In this document: positions 41,313-48,111 of the stretch, piece after piece
Layout: every line of letters begins with the position of its first letter
How positions within the stretch are numbered: position 1 is the first letter of the stretch
DNA from: VGRW01 sp031396695
Lineage (GTDB): Bacteria; Myxococcota_A; UBA9160; SZUA-336
NCBI GenBank assembly: GCA_031396695.1
Contig: JANNLG010000031.1
Location: 1-53,359 of the forward strand
Length of the DNA stretch: 53,359 nt
Reading direction: 5' to 3'
The notes under the pieces: model-generated
Database searches by the model: none
What the model was told of the DNA's origin: nothing
What the model saw: only the letters and a program-made list of their open reading frames with translations
Translations under genes and position numbers: made by a program

Positions 41313-41972
41313 ATGCGTCGGCTCGCCCTTCTCGCGTGGTTCTTGCCGCTCGCACTGTCGTTGTCCGCGCCCGATGCGCTCGCGGCCGATCCGGCCCCCG
41401 CGACGTCCACGGCGGTCAAGGCAACGCCGGTCTATCAGCCGCCCGCGCGCGGCAAGCCGCGCGGTCGCGTGGGCGGCGGCTCGCGCGGAGTGGGCAGCAC
41501 GCTGCCGTCGCTCACCGCGCTCGTTCCCGATCACACCGGCGAGACACTCGCCGCGCAGCCCTCGCTGTTCTGGAGCCTCACACCGCTGCCGCCCGAAACC
41601 GCCAAGCTCGTCTTCGTACTCGCGAACGACGAGAGCGTCGAGCCGCTGGTCGAAGCGGAGCTTCCGCGACCCACGGAAGCGGGCATTCAGCGCATCGATC
41701 TAGCCAAGTACGGCGTGGAGCTGCGCACGGGCGTGGAGTACGAGTGGAGCGTCGCGATCACGCTCGACGCGTCGCGCCGCTCGCGCGACGTGGTCACGGT
41801 CGGCTGGATCGAGCGCTCGGAGCCGCCGCCGGGGCTCTCGACGAACGACCCCGTGGCGCTGGCCATGGCCGGCTTCTGGTACGACGCCTTCGCCAACGCC
41901 CCGGCCGAGCTGCGCCAGACCCTGCTGCGCGACGCCGGCCTCGCGGCGCCGTCGCCCACTTCTCCACCCTGA
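41313..41972 (+). CDS. DUF928 domain-containing secreted protein
   Basis: This 219-aa protein has AAGGAG 6 nt before ATG 41313. A signal peptide (about 1-24, ending DALAADP) is followed by the DUF928 signature PVYQPPARGKPRGRVGGGSR and an Ig-like core (SLFWSLTPLPPETAKLVFVL, GVELRTGVEYEWSVAI). The end includes the conserved MAGFWYDAF. DUF928 proteins are best known from cyanobacteria, where they often lie near CHAT, CHASE2 and two-partner secretion genes. Their function is unknown. A paralogue follows at 42077. Confidence 0.85.
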   Translation: MRRLALLAWFLPLALSLSAPDALAADPAPATSTAVKATPVYQPPARGKPRGRVGGGSRGVGSTLPSLTALVPDHTGETLAAQPSLFWSLTPLPPETAKLVFVLANDESVEPLVEAELPRPTEAGIQRIDLAKYGVELRTGVEYEWSVAITLDASRRSRDVVTVGWIERSEPPPGLSTNDPVALAMAGFWYDAFANAPAELRQTLLRDAGLAAPSPTSPP

Positions 41973-41991
41973 AAGAAATCCCGCTTTCGGA

Positions 41992-42005
41992 GTGAAGCGC
42001 TTCAC
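41992..42005. repeat. Perfect 14-bp palindrome between the two DUF928 genes
   Basis: GTGAAGCGCTTCAC is fully self-complementary and lies 20 bp past the stop of the first DUF928 gene. It could be an operator or a small stem limiting read-through. No U tract follows. Confidence 0.4.
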
Positions 42006-42076
42006 AGCTCGGCCGGTCCGCGCGGACGATGCTGTTGTTCGAAGGCAGAGAGCGACGCTCTCTCGGAGGACGGAAG

Positions 42077-42886
42077 ATGACGCGGAACGGCTGGCTGGGC
42101 GGACCGAGCGGACGATGGCTCCCTCTGTCGCTCTTGCTCATCGCGCTGCCCGCGGCTGCGGAAGCGGCTTCACCCCAGCCGCACGAGACCGTGATCATCG
42201 CCTCCTCCGACGAGGGCGTGCCGAAGGCCAAAGGTACGGGCGCAGGCAACGAGGACGAGCAGCCCACACCTCCACACGGCGCGTCGACCCGCGGCAGCGA
42301 TACCGACCCCCTCCCGGTCTACTCGCCGCCGCGCCGGGCCACGCCGCGTGCAATGGTGTCCGGCGGTTTGCGCGGAACGCGCGGACTGCCGAAGCCGCTC
42401 GCCCTCGTGCCTGCGCACGTCGCCCTGACCAGCTCGAGCTCGCCTTCGCTGTTCTGGTGGATCAGCGCCGTGCCGCCCGAAGGCACGATCGTGACCCTGA
42501 CCGTGACGACCGACGACGAGCCCGAACCGCTGGCCGAGGTCACTCTGGCGCTGCCGCGGACCAAAGGCATACAGCGCGTGCGCCTGAGCGATCACGGCGT
42601 GGAGTTGGCGCCGGGCGTCGAGTACGAGTGGTCGATCGCGCTGGGCAGCGACCCCGCGAGCCACGCCGACGACCAGATCGCGAACGGCTACATCACCCGC
42701 GTCGAGGATCCGAGCGAGCTGGCGGGAACGCCGCGCAGCGCGACGACGCTGGCCGCGGCCGGGTTGTGGTACGACGCGCTGGCGGCGGTGTCGGATGAGG
42801 TCGAAGTGCGGCCCGCGGATGCGCGCCCGCGCGCGGCGCGCGACGCGTTGCTCGAGCAGGCGGGCCTGACCGCGATCGGCGATTGA
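42077..42886 (+). CDS. Second DUF928 domain-containing secreted protein
   Basis: This 269-aa paralogue of the protein at 41313 starts at ATG 42077 with GGAGG 7 nt upstream. A signal peptide (about 1-30) is followed by a 50-residue acidic, Pro-rich insertion absent from the first copy. The DUF928 signature is looser (PVYSPPRRATPR, GGLRGTRG). The core (SLFWWISAVPPEGTIVTL, GVELAPGVEYEWSIAL) and end (AAGLWYDAL) remain clear. Divergence suggests an old duplication with different partners. Function unknown. Confidence 0.82.
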   Translation: MTRNGWLGGPSGRWLPLSLLLIALPAAAEAASPQPHETVIIASSDEGVPKAKGTGAGNEDEQPTPPHGASTRGSDTDPLPVYSPPRRATPRAMVSGGLRGTRGLPKPLALVPAHVALTSSSSPSLFWWISAVPPEGTIVTLTVTTDDEPEPLAEVTLALPRTKGIQRVRLSDHGVELAPGVEYEWSIALGSDPASHADDQIANGYITRVEDPSELAGTPRSATTLAAAGLWYDALAAVSDEVEVRPADARPRAARDALLEQAGLTAIGD

Positions 42887-42901
42887 GCCAGAATCGCGCC
42901 G

Positions 42902-43852
42902 ATGGCTGTGAAGCTCGGCGCGCACCTGGGTCAGCAGAATCTCTCGATCGATGAGATTCGCGCCTGCTTTCGTCGCTTCGACGCAAGCGGCCTCGACTGG
43001 ATTTCCATCTGGGACCACTTCTACGAAGCGCCGCCGGCAGGCGGCACCCAGCCGCACTTCGAGGCGATCTCGCTGCTCGGCGCACTCGCGGTCGAGACGC
43101 GCTCCGCGACGATCGGCTGTCTCGTCTTCTACCCCGGCTATCGCAATCCCGCGTCGCTCGCGAAGGCCGCAACCACGCTGGACCATCTCTCGGGTGGTCG
43201 TTTCGTGCTCGGGCTCGGCGGCGGCTGGCACGAGTGGGAGGCGCGCGCGTACGGCTACGACTTCCCGCCGATCGGCACGCGCCTCGACCTGCTCGAAGAG
43301 GCCTGTCAGATCGTTCGCGGCCTGCTGACCCAGCCGCGCACCACCTTCGCGGGCAAGCATTTCCGGGTCGAGAACGCGTCGTGCCTGCCGGCGCCGATCC
43401 AGGCGCGCCTGCCGATCTGGATCGGTGGCACGGGCGAGAAGCGCACGCTGGCGATCGCCGCGCGTCACGCCGACGGCTGGAACGCCGCCTACACGTCGCC
43501 GGCAGAGTTCACGCGGCTCTCGCGCGTGCTCGACGACTGGTGCGCGAAGATCGGTCGCGATCCGGCCGAGATCACGCGCACCGTGAACCTGTCGTTCCAT
43601 CTCGCGCTCGACGAGCGCGGCGCCGCGCGCGCCGAAGCGGAGCTGCGCGCGATGTGGGGCGCGGCCGCGGAGCGCATGATCTCCGGGGCGCTCGTCGGTA
43701 CGCCCGCGCGCGCGATCGAGACGCTCGAAGCCTACGCGGCCGCAGGCGCGCAGGGCATCAACGTGGCGCTGCGCGCACCCTGGGACCGCGAGGCGCTCGA
43801 CGCGTACCTCGACCAGGTCGTGCCGGCCGTGCGCCGACGCGTGGGCTCGTGA
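42902..43852 (+). CDS. LLM-class F420-dependent oxidoreductase-like protein
   Basis: This 316-aa TIM-barrel protein of the luciferase-like monooxygenase superfamily has the typical N-terminus KLGAHLGQQN, WISIWDHFYE (cofactor region), TIGCLVFYPGYRNPASLAKAATTLDHLSGGR (split here across the conserved HLSGGR motif) and PIWIGGTGEKRTLAIAARHADGWN. This pattern fits the F420-dependent subgroups more than the FMN alkanal monooxygenases. F420 use is inferred. Its GTGA junction at 43849 couples it to the next gene. Confidence 0.85.
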   Translation: MAVKLGAHLGQQNLSIDEIRACFRRFDASGLDWISIWDHFYEAPPAGGTQPHFEAISLLGALAVETRSATIGCLVFYPGYRNPASLAKAATTLDHLSGGRFVLGLGGGWHEWEARAYGYDFPPIGTRLDLLEEACQIVRGLLTQPRTTFAGKHFRVENASCLPAPIQARLPIWIGGTGEKRTLAIAARHADGWNAAYTSPAEFTRLSRVLDDWCAKIGRDPAEITRTVNLSFHLALDERGAARAEAELRAMWGAAAERMISGALVGTPARAIETLEAYAAAGAQGINVALRAPWDREALDAYLDQVVPAVRRRVGS

Positions 43853-44343
43853 CGGTGCGACACCGTTTTGCGTCGGCGGTCTGCCTCGCCCTGTTCGTCG
43901 CGGGCGTCGCGTTCGGCGCGCGCGCCGACGAGCCGAAGCCGGCCAAGCCCGCACCCTGGACCTGCACGCGGCCCGAGCTCCCGCCGCCGCCCGGCGAGCT
44001 GACGGCGAGCGATCTGCACGAGCGGCGGCTGCGCGCGCGCCTGCGCGAGGTCGAGTGCGAGCTCGACTTCCGAAACCAGCTCGGGTCGGGCTCGAACGAG
44101 GTCTGCTACTTCGGTCCCGAGTACACGCGCATCACGAACGAGCGCTACGAGGAGATCCGCCAGAAGCTCAAGCACGACCCGGTCGAGTTCTGGCACGCGC
44201 TGCTGCGCGAGCCCGAGGATCCGAACCTGCCGCCGCTCGAGATTCGCGTCACGTCGAAGAGCGGCCCGAACTGCAAGGACGACCGCGACCGACAGCTCGA
44301 GGCGGAAGCGAACGCGATCCAGAAGGAGCTGAACTTCCGCTGA
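43849..44343 (+). CDS. Small secreted protein with conserved-looking cysteines, unknown function
   Basis: A 164-aa protein that begins at GTG 43849, inside the previous stop. A signal peptide (about 1-26, cleavage near ARADEP) precedes a mature part with four Cys residues (WTCTRPEL, EVECEL, EVCYFG, PNCKDD), which could form two disulfides. The rest is charged and helical. I do not recognise a family. It converges on the acyl-CoA ligase gene. Confidence 0.6.
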   Translation: MTVRHRFASAVCLALFVAGVAFGARADEPKPAKPAPWTCTRPELPPPPGELTASDLHERRLRARLREVECELDFRNQLGSGSNEVCYFGPEYTRITNERYEEIRQKLKHDPVEFWHALLREPEDPNLPPLEIRVTSKSGPNCKDDRDRQLEAEANAIQKELNFR

Positions 44344-44352
44344 GCGCGCGGC

Positions 44353-45963
44353 TCAGGCGCTCGCGGTCGCCACCGTCTTCGCCCAGCGATAGTCGGGCTT
44401 GCCCGAGGGCGAGCGCTCGATCGCGGCCACCAGATGCAGCTCGCGCGGAACCTTGTAGCCGGCGAGCTTGGTGCGGCAGTGCGCTTGGATCGCGTCGAGC
44501 GTGGGCGTGCGTCCCGCGCGCGGCTGCACCACGGCGGCGACGCGCGAGCCGAAGCGCGCATCGGGCACGCCCACGACGAGGGCGTCGTAGCAGTCCGGGT
44601 GCGACTTGATCGCGGACTCGACCTCTTCCGGGTAGATCTTCTCGCCGCCGGAGTTGATCGAGACCGAGCCGCGCCCGAGCAGCGTGATGGAGCCGTCCGC
44701 CTCGACCGTCGCGAAGTCACCGGGGATCGAGTAGCGGCGTCCGCGCGCGTCGATGACGAAGGTCTGCTTGGTCTTCTCCGGATCCTTGTAGTACTCGAGC
44801 GGGATGTTGCCGCCGCAGGCGAGCTTGCCCACGACGCCCGAGCCGGGCTGCACCGGCTCGAGGTCGTCGTCGAGCACGACCGTGTCGGCGACCGCGCGCA
44901 CGGTCGGCCCGCCGCCCTTCATGGCGGTGTCGCCCTTCTTCACCATCAGGATTCCGTTCGTGCCCGACTCCGACGCGCCGATCGCGTCGGTCATGATCAG
45001 GTTCGGGAAGTGGCGGAAGAAATCGTCCTTCACCGACGGCGAGAACACCGCCGCGCTCGACGAGAGCACGACCAGCGACGACACGTCGAACGCCGCGCCC
45101 GGCGCGTCGAGCGCCTCGATCAGCGGCCGGGCCATCGCGTCGCCGGTGATCATCAGCCCGTTCACGCGCTCCTGCTCGACCAGCCGCCAGACTGCCGCGG
45201 GGTCGAACTTGGCGAGCAGGACGCTCTTGCGGCCGACGAAGCTGCCGCCCATCACCGCCCACTGCGTGGCGCCGTGCATGAGCGGCGCGATCGGCAAGAA
45301 CGTGACCGCGCCGGCCTTGCCGCGCTCGGCCATGTCCTCGGGACGCTGCGCGCGCACGCCGGTCAGCGGGTCGAGCCCACCGCCCAGCGCGAACAACACA
45401 TCCTCGTGTCGCCACACCACGCCCTTCGGCATGCCGGTGGTTCCACCGGTGTAGAGCAGGTAGCGATCGCTGCCGGAGCGCTTGGCGAAGTCGCGCTCGG
45501 GCGAGCCCGAGGCCAGCGCCTGCTCGTACTCGATCGAGCCGAGCGACGTGTGATCAGCAGAGCTGCCATCCTCGATCGCGATCGAGAAGCGCAGCTTGGG
45601 TAGCGCGCCGCGCACGCCGGCGATGCGCGGCGCGAACTCGCGCTGGTAGACCAGGCCCACCAGATCCGCGTTGTCGAACAAGTAGCGGAGCTCGTCCTCG
45701 ACGTAGCGGTAGTTGATGTTGATCCAGACCGCGCGCAGCTTGAAGATCGCCCACAGCGCCTCGACCCATTCGACGGAGTTGTAGGCGTAGATCCCGACGT
45801 GGTCGCCGGGCTTCACACCCTGCGCGGCCAGGTGGTGCGCGAGCCGGTTCGCGCGCGCGTCCATCTGCGCGTACGTGCGGCGCTGGCCCTCGGCCACCAG
45901 ATACTCGCGCTCCGGAAACGTGTCGACGGAGTTCTCGAACAGGTCGGCAAGATTGAATTCCAC
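44353..45963 (-). CDS. Acyl-CoA synthetase, FadD19-like (steroid/long-chain acid CoA ligase)
   Basis: This 536-aa ANL-superfamily ligase activates a carboxylic acid through acyl-AMP to its CoA ester. Motifs are LLYTGGTTGMPKGVVWRHED (phosphate loop), ESGTNGI, the GDFATVEADGSI hinge region, and SINSGGEKIYPEEVE with PSGKPDYRW carrying the C-terminal Lys. The WRHED after the loop and the NFRYVE-like NYRYVEDELRYLFDN match the mycobacterial FadD17/FadD19 group. A steroid side chain or similar substrate is possible but unproven. GTG 45963 follows TAAGCT by 6 nt. Confidence 0.9.
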   Translation of the reverse strand: MEFNLADLFENSVDTFPEREYLVAEGQRRTYAQMDARANRLAHHLAAQGVKPGDHVGIYAYNSVEWVEALWAIFKLRAVWININYRYVEDELRYLFDNADLVGLVYQREFAPRIAGVRGALPKLRFSIAIEDGSSADHTSLGSIEYEQALASGSPERDFAKRSGSDRYLLYTGGTTGMPKGVVWRHEDVLFALGGGLDPLTGVRAQRPEDMAERGKAGAVTFLPIAPLMHGATQWAVMGGSFVGRKSVLLAKFDPAAVWRLVEQERVNGLMITGDAMARPLIEALDAPGAAFDVSSLVVLSSSAAVFSPSVKDDFFRHFPNLIMTDAIGASESGTNGILMVKKGDTAMKGGGPTVRAVADTVVLDDDLEPVQPGSGVVGKLACGGNIPLEYYKDPEKTKQTFVIDARGRRYSIPGDFATVEADGSITLLGRGSVSINSGGEKIYPEEVESAIKSHPDCYDALVVGVPDARFGSRVAAVVQPRAGRTPTLDAIQAHCRTKLAGYKVPRELHLVAAIERSPSGKPDYRWAKTVATASA

Positions 45964-45969
45964 GCGTGC

Positions 45970-45975
45970 AGCTTA
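45970..45975 (-). promoter_or_regulatory. Putative -10 box of the acyl-CoA synthetase gene
   Basis: TAAGCT on the minus strand lies 6 nt before GTG 45963, with no SD. It also sits in the loop region of a small inverted repeat (GCAGC...GCTGC). Confidence 0.35.
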
Positions 45976-46110
45976 CAGGCTGCGGCGCTGCCGCGTCCGC
46001 GCTGCGTTGACGACGTGCGGATTCGGAGCCAGGCTTGCGAGTGCGCGAGGCATGTCGCCCGCGCGTATGCCCCGCGGGGAGCGAATTCGCCCCCGCGCGA
46101 GGAGAAGAGA

Positions 46111-46632
46111 ATGCACCGACACCATTTCTGGTATGCCCGTCGCCGCGGTGGCTGCGGGAACTTCGAGCCGGCCTTGGCCTGGGCCGGCCACGGCCGCGGA
46201 CACCGTCCGAAAGGGCGTGACGGCGACGACGGTCCGCGCTCCGCTGACCTGAACTTCGCGGTCGGCGGCGGTGGCGACGACGATCCCGGCGCCGGCCTCG
46301 GCGTGCGGCGACCGCTGCGCTACCTGGCCTGGAAGCTCGACCTGACGGCCGAGCAGCTCGAGGGCGCTGCGCGCATCCTCGAGCGGTTGAAGATCGAGCG
46401 CGCGCAGGCAGCGGTGGATCAGCGGCGCTCCGCCGCGGATCTCGCTGACGCGATCGAGCACGAGGCGTTCGACAACACACAAGCCGACGCAGCGACCGAG
46501 AAGCGCGTGTCGGCGGCCCTGGCGGTACAGCGCGCGGTCGCGAAAGCGCTCGCCGAGCTGCACGGAATCCTCGAGCCGGACCAGCGCCGCCGCCTGGCGA
46601 TGTTGATCCGCACGCGCGCGATCACGTTCTAG
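46111..46632 (+). CDS. His-rich Spy/CpxP-like small helical protein
   Basis: This 173-aa protein starts at ATG 46111 after GGAGAAGAGA. The N-terminus is His- and Arg-rich (MHRHHFWYARRRGG) with no clear signal peptide. A Gly/Asp linker follows. The C-terminal half is a long helical domain (LDLTAEQLEGAARILERLK, then ...ILEPDQRRRLAMLIR) like those of periplasmic heavy-metal sensor/Spy-type proteins. Similar proteins with a His-rich start occur in myxobacteria as far as I recall. Metal sensing or binding is possible; localisation is uncertain. Confidence 0.65.
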   Translation: MHRHHFWYARRRGGCGNFEPALAWAGHGRGHRPKGRDGDDGPRSADLNFAVGGGGDDDPGAGLGVRRPLRYLAWKLDLTAEQLEGAARILERLKIERAQAAVDQRRSAADLADAIEHEAFDNTQADAATEKRVSAALAVQRAVAKALAELHGILEPDQRRRLAMLIRTRAITF

Positions 46633-46643
46633 TCACGAAGTGA

Positions 46644-46681
46644 GCTCCCGGGCGGGCGAGAGCCCTCGCTCGCTCGGGAGC
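46644..46681 (+). terminator. Strong 17-bp hairpin after the Spy-like gene
   Basis: 46644-46660 pairs with 46665-46681 around a 4-nt loop. In plus-strand RNA all 17 positions pair (15 Watson-Crick and 2 G-U). The minus-strand RNA would have two A-C mismatches, so the structure suits termination of the plus-strand gene. No U tract follows. Confidence 0.6.
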
Positions 46682-46700
46682 CTCTCGGACTCGAACCTGT

Positions 46701-46907
46701 CTATTCGGGATCGGCCTGGTCGGGATCGGCGTTGACGATCTCGATCGGCACGCCGGTCGTTTCGGGAAGCACCGGAGCGTCGGTCACGAGCAGCGTCGAG
46801 CCCGGCTCGAGTGCGGCGTACAGCGCGTTCGCGAAGTCCGACGGAACGTGGATGCGCGCGCGGTCGAAGACGGGCTGCGCAACCGCGACCAGCAGCGCAC
46901 GCTTCAC
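46701..46907 (-). CDS. 68-aa ORF coupled to the L,D-transpeptidase-like gene
   Basis: GTG 46907 overlaps the stop of the upstream gene (GTGA), and the frame ends at 46701. The sequence runs from MKRALLVAVAQPVF through IHVPSDFANALYAALEPG to an acidic end. The pattern PSDFANALYAALEPGSTLLVT resembles the end of YkuD-type transpeptidase domains, but the Gly-Cys active site is absent. It may be a small partner protein or the remains of a split or duplicated domain. Coding status is moderately supported by position and codon use only. Confidence 0.45.
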   Translation of the reverse strand: MKRALLVAVAQPVFDRARIHVPSDFANALYAALEPGSTLLVTDAPVLPETTGVPIEIVNADPDQADPE

Positions 46908-47611
46908 GGCGCGGCGTTGGCTTCGCACGCGCCGAGGAAGCTCGAGCTCGCGAGCCAGGCGGGGTCGGGGTAATAGGCGAACACCGCCGAGCCGCCGCGG
47001 ATCCGATCGATCACTTTCGGAGCCGTGTCGCGCGAGAGCGCTGCGCAGCCGAAGCTGCGGCCGAGCCGCCCGTGCTTCTCGCCGAACGCTTCGCTCACGT
47101 AGTCGGCGCCGTGAATCACCAGCGCCCGGTCGAGCGCGCGGTCGTTCACGCCCGGCTCGAGTCCGCGCAGGCGCAGCGAGCGACCGTGCCGACCGCGATA
47201 CTCGTCCAGCGTGACGAACAGCCCCAGGCTCGACTGGTGGCTGCCCACGTCGTTCGAGAAACGCGTGGCGCGGTTTGCGCCGCTCCCGCGGCCGTGCGCG
47301 ACCAGCTCTTCGAACAGCACTTCGCCGCGGTGCAGATCGAGCACCCAGAGCCGCCGCTCGGTGGACGGCCGCGAGTAGTCGATCACCGTCAGCGTGTCGT
47401 CCGCATCGAGCAAGTGCTTCCGCCTGGCGCACGACGCCGCACGCAACGCGAGCGCGAGCACGCCGGCATCGATCGTGGACGCGGACGCCGCGCGCAACGC
47501 CTTCCGCGAATCCGCCGCGTTGCCGCCAGCGGGCGTGACGAGCATCACCAGCAGTGACACGCAGGCGATGCGCAGCCCGTTCGCGCAGCACTGGCGTAGC
47601 GTGGATCGCAT
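46904..47611 (-). CDS. Murein L,D-transpeptidase catalytic domain family protein (YkuD-like)
   Basis: This 235-aa exported protein has a signal peptide (about 1-33, ending GGNAADS) and a catalytic domain of the murein L,D-transpeptidase-like family. The probable active-site His is in VIHGADYVSE and the Cys in LGRSFGCAALS. The strand WVLDLHRGEVLFEELVAHG and the FSNDVGSHQSSLG motif are also typical. It should act on peptidoglycan peptides in the periplasm. It is divergent from the bufferin-like gene across 185 bp. The start at ATG 47611 is reasonable but not marked by a strong SD. Confidence 0.82.
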   Translation of the reverse strand: MRSTLRQCCANGLRIACVSLLVMLVTPAGGNAADSRKALRAASASTIDAGVLALALRAASCARRKHLLDADDTLTVIDYSRPSTERRLWVLDLHRGEVLFEELVAHGRGSGANRATRFSNDVGSHQSSLGLFVTLDEYRGRHGRSLRLRGLEPGVNDRALDRALVIHGADYVSEAFGEKHGRLGRSFGCAALSRDTAPKVIDRIRGGSAVFAYYPDPAWLASSSFLGACEANAAP

Positions 47612-47796
47612 ACGACCTCTCCCGGAGTCCGCGGCAGGCGCCCGCTCGGAGCTTCCGGGACCCTCCGCCCATCGTCAAGCTCCCGGCGCGGCTTGATCCA
47701 TCACGGCCTGAAGCCAACACCGGCTCTGCAACGTACTCTACCGTGAAGGTCGGCGCGCAAAGGCCCGTCGAACCACGATCCACAATGGGAGGCAAC
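47612..47796. other. Divergent intergenic region before the bufferin-like operon
   Basis: These 185 bp separate the L,D-transpeptidase gene from the precursor gene. A GGAGCTT...AAGCTCC inverted repeat lies at about 47655-47690, and GGGAGG at 47787-47792 is the SD of the precursor. TTGATC at about 47692 and TACTCT at 47734 are possible promoter pieces, but their spacing does not make a convincing sigma-70 site. An ECF-type promoter is possible. Confidence 0.4.
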
Positions 47797-48051
47797 ATGA
47801 AGCGATCGATGTTAGGAATCCTGGCGGCCGGTGCCGTCGCGAGCATGCTCGGTTCGACGGCGCTCGCCGACAACCACGAAGCGGGCGGCGATGCCAAGGC
47901 CTGCTACCGCACGACCTGCGGCAAGAGCGTGAAGGGCCACGAAGGCAAGTGCGGCGGCACGAAGGTCGACGGCGTCTCCGAAGAGAAGTCGTGCACCGAC
48001 GCCGGCGGCGTGTGGACGACGGCGGCGGACGCGAAGAAGTACGAGGACTAG
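47797..48051 (+). CDS. Bufferin/oxazolin-like RiPP precursor, secreted Cys peptide
   Basis: This 84-aa precursor has GGGAGG 4 nt before ATG 47797. A signal peptide covers residues 1-24 (cleavage after TALA). The mature part has four Cys (36, 41, 52, 66), with C52 inside an exact EGKCG motif (residues 49-53), plus an ACYRTTCG block and a final SCTDAGGVW. EGKC is the modification motif known for HvfA-type substrates of MNIO enzymes, and CY...C...CGG...C...GG also resembles DUF2282 bufferins. The next gene encodes exactly such an enzyme. Copper or other metal sequestration in the periplasm is the expected role by analogy. Confidence 0.8.
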   Translation: MKRSMLGILAAGAVASMLGSTALADNHEAGGDAKACYRTTCGKSVKGHEGKCGGTKVDGVSEEKSCTDAGGVWTTAADAKKYED

Positions 48052-48063
48052 CCTCGGCTCCGA

Positions 48064-48104
48064 ACGGCCACGAGCTCGGCGTGACCCGCCGGGCTCGTGG
48101 CCGT
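48064..48104 (+). terminator. Perfect 12-bp hairpin between precursor and enzyme genes
   Basis: ACGGCCACGAGC (48064-48075) pairs fully with 48093-48104 across a 17-nt loop. It begins 13 bp after the precursor stop and ends 7 bp before ATG 48112. Only a short CTTT follows, so it is more likely a partial terminator or mRNA-processing stem that lowers enzyme expression relative to the precursor. Confidence 0.6.
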
Positions 48105-48111
48105 CGCTTTC

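Noticed and set aside
48097..48111. GTG 48097 as start of the MNIO fusion
   Set aside because: The codon lies in the right arm of the 12-bp hairpin, and the four extra residues are not part of the DUF692 fold. ATG 48112 is preferred.
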